Part shown: in pieces, positions 40,290-50,800 of the stretch
Position numbering within the stretch: position 1 is the first letter of the stretch
Layout of the letters: every line of letters starts with the position of its first letter
NCBI GenBank assembly: GCA_902780635.1
Contig: CACZGH010000028.1
Coordinates: 1-60,178, forward strand
Length of the DNA stretch: 60,178 nt
From: an uncultured Prevotellaceae bacterium
Lineage (GTDB): Bacteria; Bacteroidota; Bacteroidia; Bacteroidales; Bacteroidaceae
Reading direction: 5' to 3'
The notes under the pieces: model-generated
The model's database searches: none
What the model was told of the DNA's origin: nothing
What the model saw: only the letters and a program-made list of their open reading frames with translations
Position numbers and translations under genes: made by a program

Positions 40290-42518
40290 TCAGCGCAGTG
40301 TAAACTTCACTTTGGATGTGATTTGGTCGGAGGCGGTGCCGATAAGGGCCTCGAAGTCGCCTGGCTCAGCCACCCACTGTTGGCGAGTGTCATCATAAAA
40401 GCTCAGGGCTTCACGCCCGACGGTGATACTCACTTCGCGACTCTCACCCGGCTGCAAATAGACTTTTGAGAAACCTTTCAGTTCCTTAGCGGGACGGGGC
40501 AGCGAAGACTTGAGGTCGCTGACATACAACTGCACCACCTCTGCGCCGGCACAGGAACCCGTGTTGGTGACATTAACGGTGAAAGTGATTTTGTCATCCT
40601 GTGTCATCGCCTTCTTGTCAGCCACAGCCTTACCCAGCTTAAAAGTGGTATAACTCAGACCATGACCAAAGGCAAAGGCAGGACGTGTCTTATACTTGTC
40701 TACACCACGGTAGCCCACAAAGATGCTTTCCTTATACTCTTCGTCGATGATCTCATTCCCCTCACGCCAAACACCAGGGAAGGCGTCGAGCCGGTGGGCT
40801 GGCACATCATTGAGCGCATTGGGCCAGGTGAAGGGGAGTTTGCCAGAGGGATTGGCCTCACCTGTAAGCACTTGTGCCAATGCAACACCCGACACCGAAC
40901 CGATGAACCAACCTTGCACGATGGCAGGCACACGGTCGCGCCATGGCATGGCCACCGCATTGCCGGAGATATTAACAAAGACGATGTTTTTGTTGACAGC
41001 TGCCAGTCGCTCCATCAAGAGGTCCTGACCATAGGGCAGACCATACTCCTTGCGGTCGTGTCCCTCACAATCCTGAAAATCGCTCTTGTTGAGACCGCCG
41101 AAGACAATCACATAGTCAGCATCACGGGCTTTCTCCACCGCATCGGCCAACAACTCTTCAGCTGTCCGGCTCTCAGCGATGCTCCTTCCTACCGTGACAC
41201 CATTGTAACTCTGTACCGTGTCGCCCACATATCCGCGGGCATAGTCACATGCCACGCCCATCCGGGTACAAACAGCTTCTATAGCGTCGAGCGGTAACAC
41301 TTCACGCTGCACCTTGAGCGACGAACTGCCGCCGCCCACTGTCATCATCTTGATGGCGTTCTCGCCCACGACGAGCACGCGTTTTTTGCCCTCTAAGCGA
41401 AGCGGAAGCACAGCGCCTTTGTTCTGCAACAGCACAATACCTTCTTCAGCGATTTTCTCTGCCGCCTCGTAGTGACTCTCTGAACAAAGGAAGCCATAAC
41501 CGCGGTTGCGGTTCATCGTCGTGCGGAAGAAGAGGCGCAACACGCGACGCACTTTCTCATTCAACTCACGTTCACTGTATTTACCCGTTTTGATGCCTTG
41601 TTTGTAGGCATCGGCCAGGTGATACAGGTCGTAGGCATTGGTCTTGCCCATGGTGAGACCGTCAGTCCAGGTGCCAAACTCCATATCGAGACCATTGTAG
41701 ACAGCCTCGTCGGTGTCATGCGCACCACCCCAGTCCGACACCACCACACCATCATACTTCCAGTCTCCCTTCAGAATCTTGTTGAGCATGATCTCGTTGT
41801 GACAGTTGTGCTGACCCTTGTAGAGGTTGTAAGCTCCCATAATGCCCCATGTGCCGGCCTCGGTGACGGCGGCTTTAAAAGCAGGGAGATAAATCTCGTG
41901 CAAGGCGCGGTCGTCGACCACCACATTCACCTGATGGCGGTAGTTCTCGTCATTGTTAAGGGCATAGTGCTTGACACACGCAGCCACTCCCTTCGACTGA
42001 AGGCCATTGATGTAAGGCACCACCATGCGACTGGCCAAATAGGGGTCTTCGCCCATATACTCGAAGTTGCGGCCATTGAGGGGGGTGCGATAGATATTGA
42101 CACCTGGGCCTAAAATCATGTCCTTGCCACGGTAGAGGGCCTCTTCGCCAAGACTCTCGCCATAGATGCGTGCCATCTGCGGATTGAAGGTGGCGGCGAG
42201 ACAGGTGAGTGCAGGGAAAGCGACGCACGAGTCGTTGGTCTGTCCGGCCTGCTCCCACTCGTCCCAAAGCACGTCAGGGCGCACACCATGCGGACCGTCA
42301 TCGGTCCAGAAATCGGGAAACCCGAGTCGTTTCACTCCCGCTGATGAGAATTTGCTCTGTGCATGGATCACGGCGATTTTCTCGTCGAGTGTCATACGTG
42401 AGAGGGCATCCTCCACCCGCTGCTCCACAGGTCGTGTCGCATCAAGATAGACCGGCGATTGGGCTCTCACACCAAGTGGCAAGGCCAACAGTACTATCAA
42501 TCCTATCTTTTTCATCAT
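40290..42518 (-). CDS. Glycoside hydrolase family 3, exo-beta-glucosidase type
   Basis: A 742-residue secreted or periplasmic GH3 enzyme that would release glucose from the non-reducing end of beta-gluco-oligosaccharides. Signal peptide MMKKIGLIVLLALPLGVRAQ. The TIM-barrel domain has FWTDDGPHGVRPD, GRNFEYMGEDPYLAS, VKHYALNNDENYRH and the nucleophile Asp in DGVVVSDWGGAHD. The second domain has LRLEGKKRVLVVGENA and the C-terminal fibronectin III-like domain (about 630-742) with FTVNVTNTGSCAGAEVVQLYVSD. It follows the GH16 gene by 85 bases, mostly an octamer repeat, and completes the glucan degradation path in the periplasm. Confidence 0.93.
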   Translation of the reverse strand: MMKKIGLIVLLALPLGVRAQSPVYLDATRPVEQRVEDALSRMTLDEKIAVIHAQSKFSSAGVKRLGFPDFWTDDGPHGVRPDVLWDEWEQAGQTNDSCVAFPALTCLAATFNPQMARIYGESLGEEALYRGKDMILGPGVNIYRTPLNGRNFEYMGEDPYLASRMVVPYINGLQSKGVAACVKHYALNNDENYRHQVNVVVDDRALHEIYLPAFKAAVTEAGTWGIMGAYNLYKGQHNCHNEIMLNKILKGDWKYDGVVVSDWGGAHDTDEAVYNGLDMEFGTWTDGLTMGKTNAYDLYHLADAYKQGIKTGKYSERELNEKVRRVLRLFFRTTMNRNRGYGFLCSESHYEAAEKIAEEGIVLLQNKGAVLPLRLEGKKRVLVVGENAIKMMTVGGGSSSLKVQREVLPLDAIEAVCTRMGVACDYARGYVGDTVQSYNGVTVGRSIAESRTAEELLADAVEKARDADYVIVFGGLNKSDFQDCEGHDRKEYGLPYGQDLLMERLAAVNKNIVFVNISGNAVAMPWRDRVPAIVQGWFIGSVSGVALAQVLTGEANPSGKLPFTWPNALNDVPAHRLDAFPGVWREGNEIIDEEYKESIFVGYRGVDKYKTRPAFAFGHGLSYTTFKLGKAVADKKAMTQDDKITFTVNVTNTGSCAGAEVVQLYVSDLKSSLPRPAKELKGFSKVYLQPGESREVSITVGREALSFYDDTRQQWVAEPGDFEALIGTASDQITSKVKFTLR

Positions 42519-42542
42519 GATATCACAAAATTTACTATTCTG

Positions 42543-42591
42543 AACCTTTCAACCTAATAACCTAATAAACCTATTAACCTAATAGCCTTTC
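42543..42591. repeat. Octamer tandem repeat between GH16 and GH3 genes
   Basis: Six consecutive units of about 8 bases: AACCTTTC, AACCTAAT, AACCTAAT, AAACCTATT (9), AACCTAAT and AGCCTTTC. The run ends 25 bases from the GH3 start codon. The unit differs from the octamers at 17.1-17.8 kb but has the same length and position. Confidence 0.85.
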
Positions 42592-42603
42592 AATCTAGCA
42601 GAC

Positions 42604-43719
42604 CTACTTCTGGAACACACGGACATAGTCCACTTCCATTGTGACAGGCAGGGCACTCTCGTCGACATCTTTGGAAGATGGGCCACCTCCCCATGATCCA
42701 CCCCATGCGAGGTTGAATATCACATAGAAGGGGTCATCATAGGGCCAATCGTCACGGCCTAGGCCACGGTTGTCGTAGGAGAGTTGCACCTTGCCATCGA
42801 CGTAGGTAGTGATGTTCTGTGCGGTCCAAAGGATCGCATAGGTGTGGAACTCACCCTCAGCACCATTGCAGAGCATCTCATGCGTCACTTGGGTGTTGTT
42901 GGAGTGTACATGTGCTTTGGCATGCAGGCTTGAAGACACATAGTTGGGATTACGACCCACTTCTTCCATGATATCAATCTCGCCGTCATCGGGCCAGGAG
43001 CGGAAGTTGACCGGCATCATCCAGAAAGCGGGCCAGGTGCCCTTTCCTTTGGGCAGCTTGATGCTCGCCTCAATATAGCAATATTTCCAACCCTGTTTCA
43101 CCTTGGCATAAACACGACCTGAATAGATCTTGCCATTCTCCTTGAAGCAGTTGATGCGGAGTGCGCCGTTACGGATCTCTGTCACCGCCTTCCCTTCGGG
43201 CGACAGGTGGTTGACGTAATTCTGCAACTCATTGTTCACCCATCCAGAGTTTTTCACCTCATGGGTCCAGTCTGCAGCGTTCAACTCTGTGCCCTCATCA
43301 AACTCGTCATGCCATACCAAGGAGTAACCTTCGGGTGCATAGTAGGCTGACTGGGCGGAAGCGGCCTGAGTGACGGGGATAGTCTTACGCTCCGCACCTG
43401 CCATCAGGGTGACAGACGACGAACGCACCTCTGTGGTGGGGTTGGCGGTGACGGTCACAGTCACCGTGCCCTGCTGAGAGGTCGTGCCCTGGGTGGAGAC
43501 TTTCATCCAGTCGGCGTCAGTATAAGCCCCCCACTCCTTGCCTGTGGTGCTGACGTTGACGGTGTAAACACCGCCCTCGGCTGGTGCGGAGAGGCTCTCC
43601 GGCTGGCAGGCCAAGCTGACGCTGCCAGTCGGAGTCTTATCGTCATCGCCACCGCCGCAACTAGCGAAAGCCGCTGTGCAGAGCAGTGATATCAGAATGC
43701 AATACTTACGCATGTTCAT
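42604..43719 (-). CDS. GH16 endo-beta-glucanase lipoprotein with a BACON domain
   Basis: A 371-residue surface or periplasmic endo-beta-1,3(4)-glucanase. The lipoprotein signal is at AAFASCGGG (Cys about 20). A BACON domain (about 35-115, SLSAPAEGGVYTVNVSTTGKEW) is followed by GH16 with VWHDEFDEG, GTWPAFWMMP and the catalytic DGEIDIMEEVG, which carries nucleophile and acid/base Glu, and the closing EVDYVRVFQK. It looks like laminarinase subfamily 3. Its start overlaps the preceding gene by four bases; ATG codons at 43719 and 43713 are both possible. Confidence 0.94.
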   Translation of the reverse strand: MNMRKYCILISLLCTAAFASCGGGDDDKTPTGSVSLACQPESLSAPAEGGVYTVNVSTTGKEWGAYTDADWMKVSTQGTTSQQGTVTVTVTANPTTEVRSSSVTLMAGAERKTIPVTQAASAQSAYYAPEGYSLVWHDEFDEGTELNAADWTHEVKNSGWVNNELQNYVNHLSPEGKAVTEIRNGALRINCFKENGKIYSGRVYAKVKQGWKYCYIEASIKLPKGKGTWPAFWMMPVNFRSWPDDGEIDIMEEVGRNPNYVSSSLHAKAHVHSNNTQVTHEMLCNGAEGEFHTYAILWTAQNITTYVDGKVQLSYDNRGLGRDDWPYDDPFYVIFNLAWGGSWGGGPSSKDVDESALPVTMEVDYVRVFQK

Positions 43720-46151
43720 TGTACCTTCTCAAAATAGATTTTACTGATGGTGATGGTGTTGCCAGCAGCATTGCCTCCGAAGTCAAAGAAAAGGTTGAGC
43801 GCTGCGGCATCGGCGCTAGGCAGGGTGACCCCCTCCTGTTTGAAGACATAGGGCTCGAAGGCTGACAGGGGTACACGTGGTGCGAAGAAGAAGTTGTTGT
43901 CATCGCCAGCCTGGGTGAGCTTCACGGTCACACCGGGATGATCCTGGTCGGATTCCAGCACGCAGTAGAAATTGTACTTGTCGCCTTGCTTGGCAGAGAG
44001 GTCGGTGTCGAAGTGCATCTGTGCCATCCACTGGTCGGAGGTGGCCTCAGGCAGTGTGACGGTATAGACATCGCCATCCTGTGAGAAGGCGGGATCGGCT
44101 ATCTGATTCCAGCCTGGGGCATACCAGAAGGCGGGTTTGAGCTTACTGTCATAGATCGACTTCCAGAGATTGCTGCCCGAGGTCCAGTCCCAGTCAGCGC
44201 CACCACTACTCTGGCCACCACCCTCGCTGTGCTTCTGCACGATGATATCGCTCAGGCGAATCTCGAGGCCGGCAGGACAGCCACCAAGGTCGATGAACAG
44301 CTTGGCTGTGCCGAAGCCTGAGTCCTCTTTATTCCTCTGGCATTTCACTCCCACAAACTCAACGAAGTTTTCACCGGCTTCCAGTGTCAGTCCACCGTTG
44401 TAGATGAGGGTGTTGTTATCGTCGCTCTCCTCGCAGATTTTGAAGGTGAAGCGTCCTAAGTCCTCACTCGACTCTATCTTGGCGCGGATGTCGTACAACT
44501 GTCCCGGTTCGATGGGCAGCGACACGTTATGGATGGAGCACTGTGCCTGCCACTCAGCTGCCGTGGCGTCGTTGGCGATGATGGTATAGACACCGTTGGA
44601 ATAGGAGAACTGTGGATTGCCAATCTGGCTCCAGCCTCCGTCGGCCCACCAGAATTCCATACTTCCGGCGGTATTGAAACCTGCGCCGAGGTTGTCAGGA
44701 GAGTCGACAGCCACCCAGTTGACAGTGGGTTTATCGGGGTCTGTCGGGAGCACGGTGCCGTCATCATTAGCATGGTCTTTGATCACGATATTGCGGATAT
44801 TGACGGTCGTATTGGCTTTGGCATGGCCGAAGTCGAACACCAACTTGACAGGATCGAGATCCTTGCCGGGTACATCGCTCTTCCAACAGATATACTCCTC
44901 ACCGGCCTTGAGGTTGATATGCTCCTCGACGATGAAGTCGGCATCGGTCTCATTGGTCAGTTTCACAATCACTCCGTCGATGTCCTGATCGGAAAGCAGG
45001 ATGGTGGAGAAGTCGTAGTTGACAGCGGCGGAGAGCACCAGTGAGGTGTGGAAATGCACCTGTGCCTGCCAGTCAGCATAGCACTCGCTTGGGATGTTGA
45101 AAGTGTAATCGTTGTTGCCTTTCTGGAAACCACTCTCCAGGACGGCGGTCTGCTCATTGCCCCAGTTGGGGTCGGGGTTGTAGTAGAAACTCATCACGGG
45201 GTCGATGCCCTTCCACATATTGAAGTCGCTGTTGGCGTCGAAGCCTTCGAAACCTTTCTCTTCGGCCTTGCTGGTGAGGATATAGCGCCAGGAGATGCCA
45301 TCGGGCTTGTTCTCATACACCAGCACCATCTTGGAGGCTGTGAGGGTCTCGATGCGGAAACGCGGCTCCTGATACTGACGGTCTGAACTGACGTAGGGGA
45401 AGAGGGTGTTGGCGTTGAGTACCAAATAGTCGACATCGACAATCTGGCCCTCTGAGTCGGTCCACTTGCCACGCTCGAAAGAATAGCCAGAGACCTGTGG
45501 CTGGGTGGCCACATCCACATCGGCGTCATCGTTTTTCGTGCCCCATGTGGCGCAACCTTTGTTCACATAGGTCTTGCCATCGGCTCCGGGGTTGTAAGTG
45601 AAGCTGCCGCCCTTCTTGTTGTCGGCGGTGAAAGTGATGCGGTCGTCATAGACACCGAAGCCTTTTTTCTCAGCAGGTCCGGCCGACCACCATCCTGTAC
45701 CGTCGCCACCATAAGGGCCACAAGCCAGGTGGGCCACCTCGGAGTAGTCGATACGCCACTCTTTGTCTACAATACGCTTGAAATAGTTGTCCCAGTTGAC
45801 CTTCGTCTCATTGAAGGTGAACTCTTTCTTCACACCTGTGACACTGACTCCGTTGTGGTTGCCAAGTTTCATCTCCACTGTGTAGGTGCCGGCCTCGGTG
45901 TTGGCCCATCCTGCGTTGTTCAGGGTGCTGTAGGTGGCACCATTGAAGATCCAGATGGGATAAACACCAGCTTTCTCTGGATAATTCACGGTGATCTGGT
46001 TGACCTCTTGGTCGACATTCAGCGTGAAGTCCTCACCGCTGATAGTGGGCACTCCATTGGGATCGACACCCTCAAACTCGTCGGGTGAACATGCCGTAAA
46101 CGTCCATCCGACGACGGCTGCTGCCAATAGGCTGTATATAATCTTTTTCAT
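43716..46151 (-). CDS. Surface glycan-binding lipoprotein with three tandem CBM-like modules
   Basis: An 811-residue lipoprotein (Cys in TFTACSPDEFEG, about residue 21) in the SGBP position of the locus. A SusE-like Ig domain (about 30-115) is followed by a Trp/Gly-rich domain (WRIDYSEVAHLACGPYGGDGTGWW, about 115-290). Three related beta-sandwich modules follow (about 305-460, 480-645 and 655-811), each with a GFQ/GNPQF/DPAF opening, a W-QAQ or WMAQ centre (ADWQAQVHFHT, AEWQAQCSIH, DQWMAQMHFDT) and a closing FDFG or IDLGG. They resemble CBM4/9-type modules and probably bind beta-glucan chains at the cell surface. No catalytic motif was seen. Confidence 0.88.
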   Translation of the reverse strand: MKKIIYSLLAAAVVGWTFTACSPDEFEGVDPNGVPTISGEDFTLNVDQEVNQITVNYPEKAGVYPIWIFNGATYSTLNNAGWANTEAGTYTVEMKLGNHNGVSVTGVKKEFTFNETKVNWDNYFKRIVDKEWRIDYSEVAHLACGPYGGDGTGWWSAGPAEKKGFGVYDDRITFTADNKKGGSFTYNPGADGKTYVNKGCATWGTKNDDADVDVATQPQVSGYSFERGKWTDSEGQIVDVDYLVLNANTLFPYVSSDRQYQEPRFRIETLTASKMVLVYENKPDGISWRYILTSKAEEKGFEGFDANSDFNMWKGIDPVMSFYYNPDPNWGNEQTAVLESGFQKGNNDYTFNIPSECYADWQAQVHFHTSLVLSAAVNYDFSTILLSDQDIDGVIVKLTNETDADFIVEEHINLKAGEEYICWKSDVPGKDLDPVKLVFDFGHAKANTTVNIRNIVIKDHANDDGTVLPTDPDKPTVNWVAVDSPDNLGAGFNTAGSMEFWWADGGWSQIGNPQFSYSNGVYTIIANDATAAEWQAQCSIHNVSLPIEPGQLYDIRAKIESSEDLGRFTFKICEESDDNNTLIYNGGLTLEAGENFVEFVGVKCQRNKEDSGFGTAKLFIDLGGCPAGLEIRLSDIIVQKHSEGGGQSSGGADWDWTSGSNLWKSIYDSKLKPAFWYAPGWNQIADPAFSQDGDVYTVTLPEATSDQWMAQMHFDTDLSAKQGDKYNFYCVLESDQDHPGVTVKLTQAGDDNNFFFAPRVPLSAFEPYVFKQEGVTLPSADAAALNLFFDFGGNAAGNTITISKIYFEKVQ

Positions 46152-46214
46152 TGTTTTGATATGGTCTATTGTTGAAAAATCTCAAAAAACATAAGAACTC
46201 AAGAACGTAGCAAC

Positions 46215-47804
46215 TTATTTGAAATAATCTTCATTCTGCACAAGAGCGGGGTCAGAGTCCAACTCTGCCTGATAGATGGGGATATACTTCTTGGTGGGTT
46301 TCCAAGCGTTGGTACGTTGTGAGCCTACGACACCCTCGTCCTGTGCGGGAACAAGCACGCCGGTGGCCTTATTGGCGGATGACACCTGGGCATCGGTCAT
46401 AAACTCTGCCCTCACGAGGTCGAAGTAGCGCTTACCCTCGCCCACAAACTCCTTGTGGCGCTCGGTGAACACATCGTCGAGGGTCACATTGCTGAGTGGG
46501 GCGATACCTGCACGGGCACGTACCTCGTTGACATACTTCGTAGCATCGGCTACAATGCCATTGGAGGCGCGCAGTGAAAGCTCAGCAGCATAGAGCAGGG
46601 CCTCAGCATAGCGATAGACGCGGAAGTTGTTGGCATAGTTGAGGTTTTTCGAAGTGGTGCCGTTGGCATTGTTCACGTCGAAAGGACGGTATTTGAAGAG
46701 CCACAGATGGGTGTCAGCGTCACGGAGGGTATACTCTGTGCCACGCACATCCCACACCGTACCGGCGATACGGGTGTCTTCAGCGTCATACATCTGGAGT
46801 GTGCGGAGTCGCATGGGAAGGAATCCCCATCCGTCCTGGTTGCCATCCTCGGCCCATCCGTCACCATTGTGCCAGTCGTTGGGTGAGATCAGCGTTGGGA
46901 TCACCATACCGCCAACAGCAAGTCCTGACCCCCAGTCGCGCTCCGACTGTGTCTGGTCGTAGTTGATCTCCCAGATCGACTCGCTACACCATTCACCATC
47001 GGTGAGCCACATGCCGCGGAAGTCGGGATACAGGGCGTATTTGCCCTGACCGATGAGCTGGTCTTTCAAATAACTGAGGGCTTTGAAGAAACGTTCTGTG
47101 TCATTCTGATAGGTCACCATCTCGGCATACATCATGATGGCCATGGCCTGCGACACACGTCCGGCATTGTTGTCATCCCATTTCATGGGCAGCACCTTGG
47201 AGTCGATGACTTGCTCCAGCTCGGTGATCAACTGCTCATAAACCTCATCAGCCTTGAGCTGCGGGGCGGTATAATTGGTGCTGGCGGTCAGGTTCTCCAG
47301 ATAGAAAGGAATATTGCCGAAGAGATGCCACAAGTTGTTGTAGTAGAAGACACGCAGTCCGCGCACCTGCATCTCACAAGAGGCTTCATAACTGGGGTCT
47401 AACTCCACCCAAGTGAGATATTTCAGTGCGTCATTGCAGCGCTTCACACCTGAGTAGTCAATCGTCCAAAGGGTGCTCAGGGTCTGGTCGGCAGTAGCCT
47501 CAAAATTGCCAAGCATGTGCCAGTGCAACATGTCCTGATAGTTGGCGCCACCTACCCAGAAGTCGTCACCCATGATTTCTGAGTCAATATTATAAGCATT
47601 ATACTGACCGAGTCCCCAGTCGTGCCAGTGGATGGGGTCGTAGGCGGCGATGACCGCCTCTTCTATATGTTCTTTGCTGTTATAGTATTCCTCGAGAGGC
47701 TCACCGTCGGGCTTCTCCACGTTGAGAAAGTCCTCGCTGCAGCTGGTGGTCAGCAGCGCGGCGGAAACCATCATTCCTAATACCAGTGATTGAGTTGTTT
47801 TCAT
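46215..47804 (-). CDS. SusD/RagB-type nutrient-binding outer-membrane lipoprotein
   Basis: A 529-residue SusD-like lipoprotein that caps the SusC channel and binds the incoming glycan. The lipobox is LTTSCSEDF (about residue 22). The SusD fold is shown by NVEKPDGEPLEEYYNS, the TPR region with LRVFYYNNLWHLFGNIPFYLENL, YAEALLYAAELSLRA, and the end with VFTERHKEFVGEGKRYFDLVR. It lies 22 bases after susC; the two form the transport pair. Confidence 0.96.
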   Translation of the reverse strand: MKTTQSLVLGMMVSAALLTTSCSEDFLNVEKPDGEPLEEYYNSKEHIEEAVIAAYDPIHWHDWGLGQYNAYNIDSEIMGDDFWVGGANYQDMLHWHMLGNFEATADQTLSTLWTIDYSGVKRCNDALKYLTWVELDPSYEASCEMQVRGLRVFYYNNLWHLFGNIPFYLENLTASTNYTAPQLKADEVYEQLITELEQVIDSKVLPMKWDDNNAGRVSQAMAIMMYAEMVTYQNDTERFFKALSYLKDQLIGQGKYALYPDFRGMWLTDGEWCSESIWEINYDQTQSERDWGSGLAVGGMVIPTLISPNDWHNGDGWAEDGNQDGWGFLPMRLRTLQMYDAEDTRIAGTVWDVRGTEYTLRDADTHLWLFKYRPFDVNNANGTTSKNLNYANNFRVYRYAEALLYAAELSLRASNGIVADATKYVNEVRARAGIAPLSNVTLDDVFTERHKEFVGEGKRYFDLVRAEFMTDAQVSSANKATGVLVPAQDEGVVGSQRTNAWKPTKKYIPIYQAELDSDPALVQNEDYFK

Positions 47805-47825
47805 ATTGTGAGATATATTTGGGGG

Positions 47826-50800
47826 TTAGAATGAAAGATTGAATCCTACGACCAGGGTGCGTGCCTGTGGATAGATACCGCGGTCTACACCAAGGGAGGT
47901 GCCGCCAGAACCGATCTCTGGGTCGAAACCCCAGTATTTGGTCCAGGTGAAGAGGTTGTCGGCCATCACGTAGAAGCGCAGACGCTCAATCATCACTTTC
48001 TGAGTGAGACTGCGTGGCAGAGTGTAACCCAGTGAGATGTTCTTCAGACGCAGGTAGGAGGCATCGCAGACATAAATGTCTGACATCTGCCAGTTGACAG
48101 CGTCGCCGAGAGACAGACGGGGGTATTTGTTGGATGTTCCGGGACCTGTCCAACGGCCTAACATCCAGGTGGGATAGTTGCCGGAGAAGACATCGGTGCG
48201 GTAGGTGGCATCAAACACGTCGGCACCACTCACACCCTGGAAGAAGGCGTTGAAGTCGAAGCCTTTCCACTCGGCGTTGAAGTTGAGACCGAAGGTCCAT
48301 GAGGGGGTACCGTTACCGATATTGGTACGGTCGTCATCGCTGATGACACCGTCGCCGTTGACATCGACGAAACGCACGTCGCCCGGACGGGCACTGGGCT
48401 GTATCAGACCGCCATTGGCATTGGTATAGGCGTTGACTTCCTCTGTGGTCTGGAAGATGCCGTTGGTCTTATAGCCATAGAAGAAGGGGAAGGGCTGACC
48501 GTTCTCAGCGCGTGTGCCACCACCGGAGATACCCTGAACGCCGTCGAGGGGGAGGAAACCGGTGTCATTACCTAAGTTCTTCAGGGTGTTCTTCAGATAG
48601 GAAGCGTTGCCTTTGAGATGGAACTTGGCATCGGCGATGTGCCACTTGTAACCCAGTTCAAACTCCACACCTTTATTCTGCATGTCACCAGCATTGCCAA
48701 GGGGCTTGGTCTCACCCACGTAGGAGGGGATGGGCATGGTGATAATCATACCGTTGGTCTTTTTGATGAAGTAGTCAACGGTGAAGGTGAGGGCGTTGTC
48801 GAAGAAGCCGAAGTCGAGACCTAAGTCGGTCTGCTCACTCTCTTCCCACTTGAGGTCAGGGTTGGCGGTCTTGTCGGCCTTTGAACCGATGTTCTTCTGT
48901 GCGATCTTGCCGAAGAACACGTTGTTGCCCATCGCGGTGAGGGTGGTATAGGCGAAGTCGCCGATACCGTCATTACCATTCTTACCCCAGCTGGCACGTA
49001 CCTTCAAATTGGTGAGCCAGGAACGGGTGGGTGCCATGAAGGTCTCGTTGGTCACATTCCATCCCACAGAGGCGGAGGGGAAGGTACCATAGCGGTTGTT
49101 CGTTCCGAAACGGCTACTGCCGTCACGACGCACAGTGGCCTGGAACATATAGCGCTCGTCGTAGTTGTAGTTGACACGGCCGAAGAGTGAGGACATGCGG
49201 TGCTGGGTATACATGCTGCCTCCCACACCGTAGGGAACGGTGGCGCCTGTGACATTGCCATCGCCGTCTTTAGTGTACTCAATAACACCGTTGGTATAGT
49301 TGATGTAGGGCTTGTTGACATTGACCAGCCCCCAATGCCATCCACTCAGGTCGTCGCCTTTGTATTTGAGGGCCGACTGTCCAAGCACCACACCAATAGA
49401 GTGCTTGCCAAAGACCTCGTCATAGGTCAGGGTGTTCTCTATCTGCCACAACGTGTTATTGCCTTTGTAGACACTGGCACTGGTGTGCTCAGCACGGTTG
49501 TTACCCGACAGATAATAATAGGTGGTGGTGCCGCCGCTGTTGCCATAGAAGGAGAGGTCGGCGCTATAGGAGAAGTGGTACTTCAAGTTGTCCCAGAGCT
49601 GCAGGTCGAAAGCAAACTTGGGCACGAACTTATGTGACCAGCCACGGGTGGGGTTAAGGGTCATCATCGCAAGGGGGTTGTTCATCTCCTGATAGGTGCC
49701 GAAGGAGCCTGGGATGGTGTAGGGGTTGCCCTTGGCGTCACGCGGCAGGTCATAGGAGGCAAAATTGGCGATGAGGTCATCGGCCACGTTGTGTGCCACG
49801 CCATTGTCATCGGTCCAGTTGACGGCGGTGGGAGCCAACAGGGGCGACATGTAGAGGGCAGAACCTAAGACTGAACCATACTCTGAGTTTGTGCCGATAC
49901 CGGTAGAGTGTACACGCAAATAGGCCACATTGACATTCAAGTCAAGTTTGTTGAGGAAGTTGCGCTCTTTAGATGCGTCCAGCACATTATACTGTGTATT
50001 GGAGCGCAGCGTGAGACGGTCGTAGTTGGACTGTCCGTAGTTACCACCCACAATACCCTCTTGTGTAAAGTAGCCCATAGAGAGGTAGTAATTGACTTTC
50101 TCTGATGCACCGCTGATGGTCACATCGTGGTTGACCACTGGAGCATTGTCGTTAAAGACCAACTCTTGCCAGTTGGTACCATCACCCACGATGGGCTGGC
50201 CGTTGGAGTCGGTCAGTTTGTAGGGATCTTGGAAGAGGGGTGCATAGCCACCGTTCATGTATTTCTCATTCTGCAGCACAGCATATTCCTGTGCGTTGGT
50301 CACGTCACGCTTCTTCCAAGGACTCTGCCATCCATAGGAGAAGTTGTAGTTGATCTGTGTCTTACCGATCTTGCCTTTCTTGGTCGTGACAAGCACCACA
50401 CCATTGGCGGCACGCGCACCATAGATTGCGCCGGAGGCAGCGTCTTTGAGTACCTCTATCGACTCAATATCGTTGGGATTGACAAAGTCAAGGCCACCCT
50501 CTATCGGCATACCGTCGACGATGTAAAGGGGGTCGGACGAACTGTTCACCGAGTTATTACCGCGTATGCGTATGCGCGAGCCCTCGCCTGGCTGACCTGA
50601 ATTAGAGGTAACGTTGACACCTGCAGCCAAACCCTTGAGTGCATTGTCCATACGCACGGGCATCTTGCCTTCCAGGTCTTCAGCACTCACCTTGGCGATA
50701 GAGGCGGTCACGACGCTCTTTTTCTGTACACCGTAGCCGATCACCACCACGTCATTGAGCAGGGCAGCGTCTTCTTTCAGCACAATGCGCATATTAGGCG

